64,000 bases of DNA, taken from Mixophyes australis. Taxonomy: Eukaryota > Chordata > Amphibia > Anura > Limnodynastidae. Position numbers and translations under genes: made by a program. The stretch covers positions 159,772,727 through 159,836,726 of the forward strand of contig JAVHZZ010000004.1 in the NCBI GenBank assembly GCA_036250195.1, read 5' to 3'. The notes below the pieces were generated by a model, which worked only from the letters and a program-made list of their open reading frames with translations, did no database searches and was not told the origin of the DNA. Of the stretch, positions 48,905 through 60,197 are shown one piece after another. How positions within the stretch are numbered: the stretch's first letter is position 1; the number at the start of each line of letters is the position of its first letter.

Positions 48905-49885
48905 TTAACATTCTAGAAAAACTTCAAACAAGAAACAACATTTGTACTTGGATCAAAAACTGGTTAGAGAATAGGGAACAGAGAGTTGTCATAAATGGAA
49001 CATTTTCTAATTGGTCAAAAGTCTTAAGTGGAGTACCTCAAGGTTCTGTGCTGGGCCACTCCTTTTTAATATATTCATTAATGACCTTGGTGATGGTTTA
49101 GAGAGTAAAGTTTCTATTTTTACAGATGACACTAAACTCTGTAAGGTAATAAAATCAGAGCAAGATGTAGCTTCTCTACAGATGGACTTAAATAAACTGG
49201 AGGATTGGGCTGCCAAATGGAATATGAGGTTTAACACAGATAAATGTAAGGTTATGCATTCAGGGATCAAAAACAAGAACGCAATCTATAAACTAAATGG
49301 AATTAATTTAGGAGAATCTATAATGGAAAAGGATTTGGGAGTGCTCGTAGACAGTAGACTTAGCAATAGTGCTCAATGTCAAGTAGCAGCTGCAAGGGCA
49401 AACAAAGTATTGGCATGCATAAAAAGGGGCATAGATTTTGCCACTGTATAAATCATTGATAAGACCTCATCTTGAATATGCATTACAGTTCTGGGTACCA
49501 CTCTATAAAAAAGATAATTTGGAACTAGAAAGGGTTCAGAGAAGGGCGACAAAATTGATAAAGAGTATGGAGTCAATAAGTTATGAGGAAAGGTTAGCCA
49601 GTTTAGGCATGTTTACTTTAGAAAAGAGGCGTCTAAGGGGACATATGATAGGACTGTTAATTAAAATAAAGGATAGTAGTGGATATAGGGTAAAAATAGG
49701 ACTGCAATATTGAGTCTGGGGGAATTTTCACAATTGAAACAGATTGGCGGTTGCTTACTCTGGATCAATTTCAAATATAAGTGCAGGATCGCAGGAGATC
49801 CAAAATAGGTTGAACTTGATGGACTGGTCTCTTTTTTCAACCTCATCAACTATGTTACTATGTTTCTATGTTACTATGTGCAGGA
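48905..49885 (+). mobile_element. CR1-type LINE, 3' part
   Basis: RT from KNWLENREQRVVINGTFSNW through SGVPQGSVLG, FTDDTKL (catalytic box, altered from FADD) at about 49117, KDLGVLVDSRLSNSAQC and RPHLEYALQFW to ERVQRRATKLIK. The 3' UTR has GTTGAACTTGATGGACTGGT and a TTACTATG(TTTC/T) repeated tail at 49854-49878, as in CR1. Breaks: one lost base near 49050 (GLGHSF) and one shift near 49445. 5'-truncated within RT. Confidence 0.88.
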
Positions 49886-50335
49886 CTTCTGTGTGGGAAT
49901 TCACTCCAAATTATGCAGGTTGCAAATGCACATTAATGGGACAGTCCTCTCATCTGTCCCTCCCACATTGTGGATAAAAGGCCTGGATAATGTAAGCTTG
50001 ATTACCCAAATTTCCTACATCAACGCATCGGAGACTTCTTTGATAAGATGACTAAAATCCCTCTACACTGATACCTTCTTAAAGCACCAGAAATTTGCAA
50101 GACTCATCTGAATTCTGGCATCTTCTCTAACTCATTCTTCTCCCCCCTTTCACCATATACTCATATTATTATATCCCTACTCCTCTCCCCACCTCAGAGT
50201 CCTGTTTACAAAACAATCCAATTCCCTCTCAGTTTTCATAGCTTCTCTGTTTTATTTTCAAATCCATACTGGATATGTTATGTTAGCTCATAAGTTAATA
50301 TTGAGCATGCTCCCATTCAATCGTGTCCAATATAT

Positions 50336-50419
<84 letters not shown>
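50336..50419. repeat. (TA)n microsatellite
   Basis: TATATA with two ACA interruptions, directly before the L2 tail at 50425. Confidence 0.95.
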
Positions 50420-50424
50420 CATTG

Positions 50425-51640
50425 TTTATTTATAACGCTCCAAACAATCTTCACTACTTTACAATCAACAAAATATAAAAAGAGCAATGTACAAGTAAGT
50501 TAGAATGTAAAAACAAATAAAACAAGCGATAAGGTGAGGCGGAAAGCAACTGGAGGGATGAGGTAGTGCATGAGGTGGGAATTGTCTTAAAATGGGGCAA
50601 GGTAGGCAAGGGTGAAAAGGTGAGTTTTGAGAACGAATTTGGAGGTTGAATGTGAGTCTCATCAGGTGGTGCACAGTGTTCCAAAAGTGGGGAGCATTAT
50701 GGATGAATTCACGAGAGTGAAGGTCTTTGGCAGAATGGAGTGTTGGAGTATGGGAGTATTTATTCACAATTTCAGAGATGTAGGAGAGGGAGGCATTAAA
50801 GAAGCCATTGTAGGTGAAGGTGAACAACACAAATAATATTCTGAATGGAATGGGGTAGTGGTTTGCAGAGAGGCACAGTGGAGGAGGAACAGTAGAAAGG
50901 AAGATAAGTCATAACGCTGCATTCAGGACAGATTTCAGGGGGGGACAGACAATTATCAAGGCAGGAAATGACAATAGCATGGACAATGGTCTTGGTTGCA
51001 TCTGGAGAGAGAGAAAAGGAAAAATCTTGGTAATGTTGTAAAGATAAAGACTACATGATTGGGCGATGAATAGATGTAGGCCGTGAAATTAAGTGTCGAT
51101 TCAATGATGATCCCCAAGCAGCGCACATGGGTAACAGCGGTGAAGACAGAACCAATAACCTTACAGCAGACAGGAGGAAGGAATGTTAGATTGGATGGTG
51201 AAAATATGATGAGATCAGTTTTGGATATATTGCACTTCAGGTAGTGTCCGGCCATTCAAATGCTGATGGCAGAGAGGCAGTCTGACACACGAAAGAGAAG
51301 AAAGGGAGAGAGGTCAGGAGAGGAACGGCTGGGGAGAGTGTCAGAGAAGTGATATTGGAGGCAAAAGTAGCAGATGAATTGATCAAGACAGAAGGTGTAA
51401 AGAGAGAAAAGTAATGGGCAATAGCAGAGTCTTGGGGGCCCCAAAAGACATAGGAGCAGGAGCAAGCACCAGAGGAAGAGACACTGAGAGAATGTTTAGA
51501 GAGGCCGGAGGTAAACCAGGGAAGGATTGTGCTGTAGATGTCCAAAGGAGTGAAGTTTGTCAAGAAGCAGAGGATGGTCAACTGTATTGAAAGCACCAGA
51601 AAGGTCAAGAAGCAGGACAATGGAGAAGTGTACTTTAAAT
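50425..51640 (-). mobile_element. L2-type LINE, 3' part
   Basis: Minus strand: RT piece VSDCLSAIS near 51270 (matches [12 protein letters not shown] at 10400), KCNISKTDLIIFSPS (51240-51195), VTHVRCLGIIIESTLNFTA near 51120, the C-terminal piece with HSREFIHNAPHFWN (50700), and the 3' terminus AGCGTTATAAATAAACAATG at 50425. Several frames and stops. The TA-rich microsatellite grows from its tail side. Confidence 0.78.
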
Positions 51641-54600
51641 AGGAACCATTTTCTCTTTTTATGTACTGTTCATTCTATATGTATACAGTCTTTTACTAAA
51701 ATCCCAAAACTAGTCTTTATCATTGAAAAGCACTACCTTTCATTCAAGTGACTGCCATTCTTCAGAATACTGCTTCTTCATACAGGAAGAAATAGAATCT
51801 TAAAAGAAGGAGAAAAGGCTGGTCCTGGTGCTACAACAATAAAATGCTGCGTACAAAATGCGTACCAAATATTAAATAAAAAACAGCTTATCTGTATATC
51901 TGTATACCCCGAGTCCTGGATGCCCATTAACCACTCTTATGCTCTAAATGTCCATATGTGGTGGAAAACCAATGTATATGGAAAAGTGATCCTCACCAAC
52001 ATCTAGCCAATCAACACAAAACAAAATGCCTAGTTATCAACATGTCTACGTGTGTCCCAGTTTTCTCTCTTATGCTTTTTAAACTTTTGAACTACGTAGA
52101 AATAGTGTAGTGTAATGAAAAGACAGCTTTTCAGAACACTTGGTTTAAGGGTTCTCTGGATGGAATGTAGAGAGAGAGAAGGGTCCATCCCTGTCCTTGC
52201 CAGACAGCAAGCTGATTAGCAGCTACAACGTGTAAATAAAAGTGTATGTTAGCCTGCAGTTTGTCTCTATCACTACCTGAGTAAAAACACAGGAAGCCAA
52301 TACAGAGACTGTGTTCCTTGTAAGACAAACTTGCTAATACCGCTGTGTCTGTAGTTTGGACACATATTCTTCACACGTATCATTATTTTTTTGTCTAATA
52401 GAATTAGCTAAACTGTACTTCAAAAGGATCAATCTAGGGGAAAAAAAACATTTTTTGTTCCTCCAATAGGATTGTCCAGCCTTGGGACAATGATTTTTTT
52501 CGTCAATGGTATACATGTGATTATAAAAGAATAGATAAAATCTAGCAAACCATTACACAAGATTATGCAGCAATGTGAGATTAAATACAAATTATTTATA
52601 AATTCAAAATGTTTGACATGCTTGGCTAATTCAGGGAATTTAACATGGGGCAAACACTTTTTATTTTAGATTTGAAACTTTCTTTTTATTTTTAAGGAAC
52701 TGTTTATTTGTGATTTGAGACTATATTTCCAGATAATCTTTTCAGATTAAAATTAATTATCTTAAAAACTTTTCAACCCGATAGGAGGTGCAAATATAAA
52801 TGAGTGAATTAAGCATTTTTCACATTGGGTGATTACAGCATGTTTTTCAATTAAATAGCTTTTTCAAATGTTCAAAATTATATTATGTGATTGCACATTA
52901 AAAATGGAAAAAGAGGAAATTGTATCATATTAAAAAACATATGCATGAACACTGGAAAATAAAAGCGTTTGCAAAAAGCTGAAAAATGTGCATTGGATCA
53001 AATTGCCCACTTTTAGTCCAACTATTTTTTAGGTAGTGTTGATAAAATAGCAGCATTATTCAATTCGTGCAGTTTTTTCTACCTATATTTGAACCTTTTT
53101 GCAAAAATATATTATTTGGCAATTTTGTTTCTATTCTTCCTGTCATAGTACAAGAAAACACACCTTCTCCTCTCCCTTTATCAGCTGATTTGAGACAAAT
53201 ATACCAAAATAATTAATTGTGAATTAGGGCCAGATTAAGGGTTCAGGTCGCCCTAGGCTAATACACTTGTAGCATCCCCTCTCTTTTCATACCAGGTTGA
53301 TAAGCAGTAAGTAAATCAAACTCATCCTTCATTTAAAATCCAGCTTGTCTATTGCCATCCTTGTCTTTCCCACTCACCTATCGTCAAGCGCCTACACATG
53401 GATGACTCATTGTCTTCAGCCTTACTACATTTTTATTTCATGTTTTCTTTTTACTTTGGAGAGCAACTATTCTCTTATATTCTAAAATTAATCTCCTTGC
53501 CATCATTTTTCACCCAAAATGTTGCCCCACCAGCAAAAGCCTTGTGCCCTATACTGCAGCCTAGTCAGTCTATTGGATGATCAGGCTCTGGTATGGATTG
53601 ATCCCCTTACCCCACCACTCGCACCAGCTGAGAGACATATTTTATTTACTATACCCATTGCTGATCCATTCAGACACATTCCATTTTATATATAATAAGT
53701 GTGTATACATCCATGAATTTTCTAATAATAACAAAATACCCTACATTTGCTATTTAAATTGTCATTCATCAGTCCATGTTTTTTGTATTCTAGTGGCACC
53801 TCCGGTATTCCTTTGAAACATTGCATTTTGGTCCCAGGAGGCAACGCACCATTTTGGAGCCTATAGGGCTTCAGAAGTGGCAACAGAGAAATTGCTATCC
53901 CATCTGGCTACCTGTTCTCTGGAACAGAGTTTGTCTTGAATATAATACAAGACCCTGGATCCTGGCGCAAAGATCCTGGAAAATAGTGTGGATTAGAAAT
54001 TTCAAGGAAAAACATCCACCCTAACCTTTCTGAAAACAAGAATGAGAGGAGAATGGCAGAGTGTGGCCCGTAGAAGAAAACACCTTGCTGAAAGTAGTGT
54101 CAAGATAAGAGCATGGTCCAGACTGATGCATGTGAGAACTGTCAGAACCAGCCTTGACTAGTTTAAAGGGACAGGGGGCTGCATTACCCCCTGCCAACAT
54201 GTGTGTGTAAAACTGTATAAAAACTGTTTAAACATATTAGGCCTGATTCATTAAGGCGTGCAAAAAGAACGTATTGTGCATCATTTTTAAAACACAAACG
54301 TAATTCAGGCATATGCACGTCCGCATTCAACTACTAGCAGATCTAAAGAAACATCTCTTGATGAATATTGATCTAGGTACGTTTTGCCTTGACAGACACA
54401 ATACACTGCAGGATATGTCCAATACAATTATCATCAACTGATAATAACATAGTCATTAGTTAAGAAATTAGAGAAATTTATATTTTCCAAATGAAATACA
54501 TTTATCATGATGTTTTTATTGTCTACTGTACATAAAATTTATTTTTACAGTTTTTGATGACAAAACACATGTTCTAGCATGCATATGCGACAGTCATCAC

Positions 54601-55577
54601 TATCATGGATATTTCATGGATGGATATTTATTAAAACAATAACAATTTATTAGATAATTCTAAAATAATGTTCCCAAAATGTAGCGAAAAATGTAAAAAC
54701 AGTAGTAACAATGAGATAGTGTGCACAATTAGTGATTAAAAGGGCAGTACTTGCTACCCTACCATCTCTATGTTAAATAGATTCTAATAGTGATTTGGCA
54801 CACACAATAAAATTTTATTTGTTCCTTGTTTTGATATTATTCATTTTTTAATAAAGATTGTATAATCCCCTATGGTGTCTTAGTTTTTTTAGATACAGAT
54901 ATAACTGACTGTAACTTTGAATAAGAATAATAATTTTGTTTTGAAGTGCCACTAATCAACAGAGACAGGAGAAAGAGCTGCTTACCATGCACTGCACAAA
55001 GTTCAAATAATGAGACTGTCTGAATAAGTGCTGCCCATAGAATAGCTAATATCATAAACAAAGCGCCTCTCCCATTCCTAGTGGTTTGTTATCATGCTGA
55101 CTCAAATAACCACTGCTTCTTCTATAGTAGCTTGCGCTATAGTATAGTAGTTATGCGTAGTAAAGTAATCTATGCGGTTCACGTCCTGGATATAAAGTAG
55201 TCCTGGGTTAGTACCACTAAAATAAGACATTCATAGCTAAGTTATTTAAACGATCTGTTATATTTAAACATAGCGAGACAAACGCTGATGCGGGTTTCGC
55301 ATACTCGCTTTAACGAGGGTGTCAAAGTTAGCTCATCATGTCACATAAGTATTACCATTTTGTATTCAAACAATTAAGAATTATACAGTACATATTTTTA
55401 ATTGATTATAATGCAAAGAACATCAAGGTACTAGATATCCTAAATGAAAAAAGATAGATTGCAGATTTTAAATAGCAAAATTAAAGGATTTTTGTTATTA
55501 CTAGAAAATCCATGGATATACACAGATCCAATGGTAGAAGGAAAAATATTTAATTCAATAGACTCAATATTGCTACT
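51641..55577. other. non-coding stretch
   Basis: No host gene or family-like frame. 54241-54360 begins GCCTGATTCATTAAGG like the MITE family, but the far end was not found. 53820-54240 contains a TATAAAA (54218) and may be a lost LTR piece. Confidence 0.35.
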
Positions 55578-55585
55578 GTTGTTTT
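55578..55585. repeat. 8-bp target duplication, left
   Basis: GTTGTTTT, identical to 61558-61565. Confidence 0.9.
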
Positions 55586-55599
55586 TAGAGATGAGCGCA

Positions 55600-55740
55600 C
55601 TCGGATTTCCTGAATCCGAGCCCACCCGAATGTTGCCGATCCGAGTCGGATCCGAGACAGATCCGGGCATTGGCGCCAAATGAAAACTTGAAACCGAGGC
55701 TCGGAGCCATAATCCCGCTGTCGGATCTCGCGATACTCGG
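55600..55740. promoter_or_regulatory. 5' subterminal repeats (TCCGAG words)
   Basis: CTCGGAT/ATCCGAG-type words recur at least seven times in both orientations. The 3' end has ATCCGAA words (61420-61510). In hAT elements, subterminal repeats bind transposase. Confidence 0.55.
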
Positions 55741-55744
55741 ATCC

Positions 55745-55774
55745 TATAAATTCCCCGCTAGTCGCCGCCATCTT
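55745..55774 (+). promoter_or_regulatory. TATA box and YY1-like site of hAT copy 2
   Basis: TATAAA at 55745-55750. GCCGCCATCTT at 55764-55774 is the complement of AAGATGGCGGC, the YY1 consensus, lying where transcription would start. Confidence 0.6.
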
Positions 55775-55883
55775 CACTCGGGCATTGATCAGGGTAGAGG
55801 GAGGGTGTGTTAGGTGGTCCTCTGTCCTGGTAGATCTCGTGCTGTGCTGTTTAGTTCTGTGCTGTGCTGTGCTGTGCTGTGTT

Positions 55884-56509
55884 CTGCAGTATCAGTCCAG
55901 TGGTGCTGTGTGCTGTGCTCTGTCAATTTTGAGTTCAGTGGTGCTGCTGGGTCCTGTGCTGTGTCCTGTTCAGTCCAGTGGTCCTGTGTCCTGTGCTCTG
56001 TGCTTCTAAGGGCATAGTTATTTCCCTAATATTCCCAAGTGTTTAAAAAATGTAAAAAAAGTTATAAAAAAAAATACAAAAAACAAATTAAAAAAAATAA
56101 TTAATTACAACCAAATTTGCAAAACCAATCCTGCAGTATAAGCCCATTGGTACTGCAATATTACCAAGTTCACACATTCAGCAGTAAAAGTCCAGTGGCA
56201 CTGCAATATTACAAAGTTCACACATTCTGCAGTATCAGTCCAGTGGTGCTGTGTGCTGTGCTCTGTCAATTTTGAGTTCAGTGGTGCTGCTGGGTCCTGT
56301 GCTGTGTCCTGTTCAGTCCAGTGGTCCTGTGTCCTGTGCTCTGTGCTTCTAAGGGCATAGTTATTTCCCCATTATTCCCAAGTGTTTAAAAAATTTAAAA
56401 AAATTATAAAAAAAAAAAAAGTAATTATAATAAAATTTGCAAAACCAATCCAGCAGTATAAGTCCATTGGTACTGCAATATTACCAAGTTCACACATTCT
56501 GCAGTATCT
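55884..56509. repeat. 343-bp tandem duplication in the transposase leader
   Basis: CTGCAGTATCAGTCCAGTGG occurs at 55884 and 56227, and the following sequence (through TGCTTCTAAGGGCATAGTTA and AACCAATC.GCAGTATAAG) is repeated in order. A (GTGCT)n run precedes the first copy (55840-55880). Confidence 0.85.
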
Positions 56510-56522
56510 TGTGCTACATATA

Positions 56523-56882
56523 ATGGAGACCAAAAATTTGGAGGATAAAGTAGGGAAAGATCAAGACCCACTTCCTTCTTATGCTGAAGCTGCTGCCACT
56601 AGTCATGACATAGACGATGAAATGCCATCAACGTCGTCTGGCAAGCCCGATGCCCAATCTCCTAGTACAGGGCATGTAAAATCCAAAAAGCCCAAGTTCT
56701 CAAAAAGTAGCAAAAAGAGAAACTTAAAATCATCTGCGGAAAAACGTAAAGTTGCCAATATGCCATTTACGACACGGAGTGGCAAGGAACGGCTTAGGCC
56801 CTGGCCCGTGTTCATGACTAGTGGTTCAGCTTCACCCAAGGATCTTAGCCCTCCTCCTCCTCCCCCCCCTACAAAAAATTGA
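56523..56882 (+). CDS. hAT transposase, N-terminal frame (119 aa)
   Basis: ATG at 56523 is the first good start after the leader; the open frame upstream is A-rich leader sequence. It reads METKNLEDKVGKDQDPLPSY, then a Ser/Lys-rich nuclear-localisation-like stretch (KSKKPKFSKSSKKR, residues about 53-66), then KVANMPFTTRSGKERLRPWP, which is homologous to IANMPFYTCSGKERMRPSPL in hAT copy 1. It ends in a proline run and TGA at 56880-56882. In copy 1 this region and the BED finger are one frame, so here the ORF should continue into the next frame (56879-59167, -1). Confidence 0.75.
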   Translation: METKNLEDKVGKDQDPLPSYAEAAATSHDIDDEMPSTSSGKPDAQSPSTGHVKSKKPKFSKSSKKRNLKSSAEKRKVANMPFTTRSGKERLRPWPVFMTSGSASPKDLSPPPPPPPTKN

Positions 56883-56922
56883 AGAGAGTTATGCTGTCAG
56901 CAACAAAACAGCAAACAACTCT
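56873..56922 (+). promoter_or_regulatory. possible -1 frameshift site
   Basis: A-AAA-AAT (56873-56879) immediately precedes the TGA. A stem-loop starts five bases on: AGAGTT (56885-56890) with AACTCT (56917-56922), and GCTGT (56893-56897) with ACAGC (56908-56912). Slipping by -1 enters the transposase frame. Confidence 0.35.
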
Positions 56923-59440
56923 GCCTTCTAAAGAGAAATTATCACAAATCCCCAAGGCGAGTCCAAGGGTGTTGGTGGTTGTCAAGCCTGACCTTCCCAT
57001 CACTGTACGGGAAGAGGTGGCTCGGGAGGAGGCTATTGATGATGTAGCTGGCGCTGTGGAGGAACTTGATGAGGATGGTGATGTGGTTATTGAAAATGAG
57101 GCACCAGGGGGGGAAACAGCTGATATCCATGGGATGAAAAAGCCCATCGCCATGCCTGGTCAGAAGACCAAAAAATGCACCTCTTCGGTCTGGAGTTATT
57201 TTTATCCAAATCCGGACAACCAATGTATGGCCATATGTAGCTTATGTAAAGCTCAAATAAGCAGGGGTAAGGATCTTGCCCACCTAGGGACATCCTCCCT
57301 TATACGTCACCTGAATAACCTTCATAGTTCAGTGGTTAGTTCAGGAACTGGGGCTAGGACCGTCATCGGTACAGGGACACCTAAATCCCGTGGTCCAGTT
57401 GGATACACACCAGCAACACCCTCCTCGTCAACTTCCTCCACGATCTCCATCAGATTCAGTCCTGCAGCCCAAGTCAGCAGTCAGACTGAGTCCTCTTCAA
57501 TACGGGATTCATCCAAGGAATCCTGCAGCGGTACGCCTACTACTGCCACTGCTGCTGTTGCTGCTGTTAGTCGGTCATCTTCTCAGAGGGGAAGTCGTAA
57601 GACCGCTAAGTCTTTCACAAAACAATTGACCGTCCAACAGTCGTTTGCCATGACCACAAAATACGATAGTCACCCTATTGCAAAGCGTATAACTGCGGCT
57701 GTAACTGCAATGTTGGTGTTAGACGTGCGCCCGGTGTCCGCCATCAGTGGAGTGGGATTTAGAGGGTTGATGGAGGTATTGTGTCCCCGGTACCAAATCC
57801 CGTCGAGATTCCACTTCACTAGGCAGGCGATACCAAAAATGTACAGAGAAGTACGATCAAGTGTCCTCAGTGCTCTAAAAAATGCGGTTGTACCCACTGT
57901 CCACTTAACCACGGACATGTGGACAAGTGGTTCTGGGCAAACGAAGGACTATATGACTGTGACAGCCCACTGGGTAGATGCATCCCCTTCCGCAGCAACA
58001 GCAACAGCTGCATCAGTAGCAGCATCTACAAAATGGCTGCTCGTGCAAAGGCAGGCAACATTGTGTATTACAGGCTTTAATAAGAGGCACAACGCTGACA
58101 ACATATTAGAGAAACTGAGGGAAATTATCTCCCAGTGGCTTACCCCACTTAGACTCTCATGGGGATTTGTGGTGACAGACAATGCCAGTAACATTGTGCG
58201 GGCATTAAATATGGGCAATTTCCAGCACGTCCCATGTTTTGCCCACACCATTAATTTGGTGGTGCAGCATTACCTCAAGAGTGACAGGGGTGTGCAGGAG
58301 ATGCTTGGGGTGGCATGCAAAATTGCTGGACACTTTCGGCATTCAGCCAGTGCCTACCGCAGACTAGAGGCACATCAAAAAAACATGAACCTGCCCTGCC
58401 ATCACCTCAAACAAGAGGTTGTGACGCGCTGGAACTCCAGCCTCTATATGCTGCAGAAGATGGAGGAGCAGCAAAAGGCCATTCAGGCCTACACAGCCAC
58501 CTACGACATAGGCAAAGGAGGGGGGATGCACCTGAGTCAAGCGCAGTGGAGACTGATTTCCGTGTTGTGCAAGGTTCTCCAGCCATTTGAACTTGCCACA
58601 CGAGAAGTCAGTTCCGACTCTGCCAGCTTGAGTCAGGTCATTCCCATGATCAGGCTGTTGCAGAAGCAGCTGGAGAAAGTTAGGGAGGAGCTGTTAAAGC
58701 ATTGCGATCCAACAAAGCATGTAGCTCTTGCGGATGAAGCCCTTCGTGCGCTTTGCCAGGATCCGAGGGTGGTCACTCTTTTAAAGTCAGAGGAATACAT
58801 TCTGGCCACCGTGCTCGATCCTCGGTTTAAAGCGTATGTTTTGTCTCTGTTTCCGGCGGACACAAGTCTGCAACGGTGCAAAGACCTGCTGGTCAGGAGA
58901 TTGTCCTCTGAAGAGGACCGTGACATGCCAATAGCTCCACCCTCATTTTCTTCCCCATCTATGGCTGCAAGGAAAAAGCTCAGTTTTGATAAAAGAGCCG
59001 CTGGCGGGGATGCTGATAACATCTGGTCCGGACTGAAGGACCTGCCAACCATTGCAGACATGTTTACTGTCGCTGCATTGGATGCTGTCACAATCGAAAA
59101 AATGGTGGAGGATTATTTTGCTGACACCATCCAAATAGACATGTCAGACAGTCCATATTGTTACTAGCAGGAAAAAAAGGCAGTTTGGAAGCCCCTGTAC
59201 AAACTGGCTCTATTTTACCTGAGTTGTCCCCCCTCCAGTGTGTACTCGGAAAGAGTTTTTAGTGCAGCGGGGAACCTGGTCAGTGAGCGGCGAAGGAGGT
59301 TGCTTCCTCACAACGTTGAAAAAATGATGTTTATAAAAATGAATAATCAATTCCTCAATGAAGTACAGCACTGGCCTCAAGATAGTACAGAGGGACCTGT
59401 GGTTGTGGAGTCCAGCGGGGACGAATTGATATTGTGGTGA
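56879..59440 (+). pseudogene. hAT transposase main frame, one in-frame TAG
   Basis: The frame is open to a TAG at 59165-59167 and continues in phase to a TGA after codon 59438-59440. Residues counted from 56879: acidic segment about 61-78; BED finger VWSYF (104), CSLC (120-123), HLNNLH (144-149); Ser/Thr-rich linker 155-250; HLTTDMWTSG with D346; FVVTDNASNIVRAL with D434; CFAHTINLVV (C453, H456); TRWNSSLYML (R517); then, after the TAG, the dimerisation domain CPPSSVYSERVFSAAGNLVS. The TAG sits where copy 1 has W (PYW), so TGG to TAG is likely. It would catalyse cut-and-paste transposition. Stop and frame break make this copy non-functional unless read through. No ATG before 56891 in this frame. 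Confidence 0.88.
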
Positions 59441-59557
59441 CCACTCCTCTACGCAGTCCAGGAATCAGAGGTTGAGGATGAGGATGAAATCTTTCCTCAG
59501 TAGAGCCTGTTTAGTTTGTACAGGGAGAGAGGAATTTTTTTTTGGTGTGGGGGCCCA

Positions 59558-59621
59558 AACAAACCAATCATTTCAGCCACAGTTGTTTGGTAGGCCCTGT
59601 CGCTGAAATGATTGGTTTGTT
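59558..59621 (+). terminator. perfect 20-bp hairpin after the transposase gene
   Basis: AACAAACCAATCATTTCAGC (59558-59577) and its exact complement (59602-59621) enclose a 24-nt loop. It lies 118 bp past the gene's final stop. Role in 3' end formation or RNA stability is inference. Confidence 0.6.
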
Positions 59622-59886
59622 AAAGTGTGCATGTCCTATTTCAACAACATAAGGGTGGGTGGGAGGGCCTAAGGACAATTCCATCTTGCAACTCTTTTTT
59701 TGGCATTATGTGACCATTCAACAGTCGTTTGCCATGTTCAAATAGTAAAAGAAAATGTCAACAAATTCAAAAAATTAAATCAAAAGTTAAATGCCATGTC
59801 ATTATTTAAAACAAGAGGTATTGACGTGCTAGAATTAGTGTAGGGTTAATATGTTATAAACACTACACTTGGAACTTGGAGGAGGT

Positions 59887-60197
59887 ATTGTGGCCCCGGT
59901 ACCAAATTTAGTACCGGGGCCACCCCACTACGCAGTCAAGATACTTGTTTGGAGGAATTCTGACCAGTTGAGGCAGGGTGTATTTATTATATTGTGGCCC
60001 CTATATCAAATTGGGTACCGGGGCCACCCCACTACGCAGTCCAGATACTTGTTTGGTGGAATTCTGACCAGTTGAGGTAGGGTGTATTTATTAGATTGTG
60101 GCCCCGGTATCAAATTGGGTACCGGGGCCACCCCACTATGCAGTCCAGATTTTTTTTGGGGGGAATTCATACCCGTGGAGGCTTTTTTATTAATTAT
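59887..60197. repeat. tandem array, 104-bp units with internal palindrome
   Basis: Three units start at 59887, 59991 and 60095. Each has GGCCCCGGTACC-AAATTT-like-GGTACCGGGGCC (palindrome of about 30 bp), then CACCCCACTACGCAGTC, then GTTTGGTGGAATTCTGACCA. Confidence 0.9.

Noticed and set aside
55785..56017. Cys/Val/Leu-rich frames in the hAT leader
   Set aside because: They come from the (GTGCT)n run and its duplication; they precede the better-supported start at 56523.
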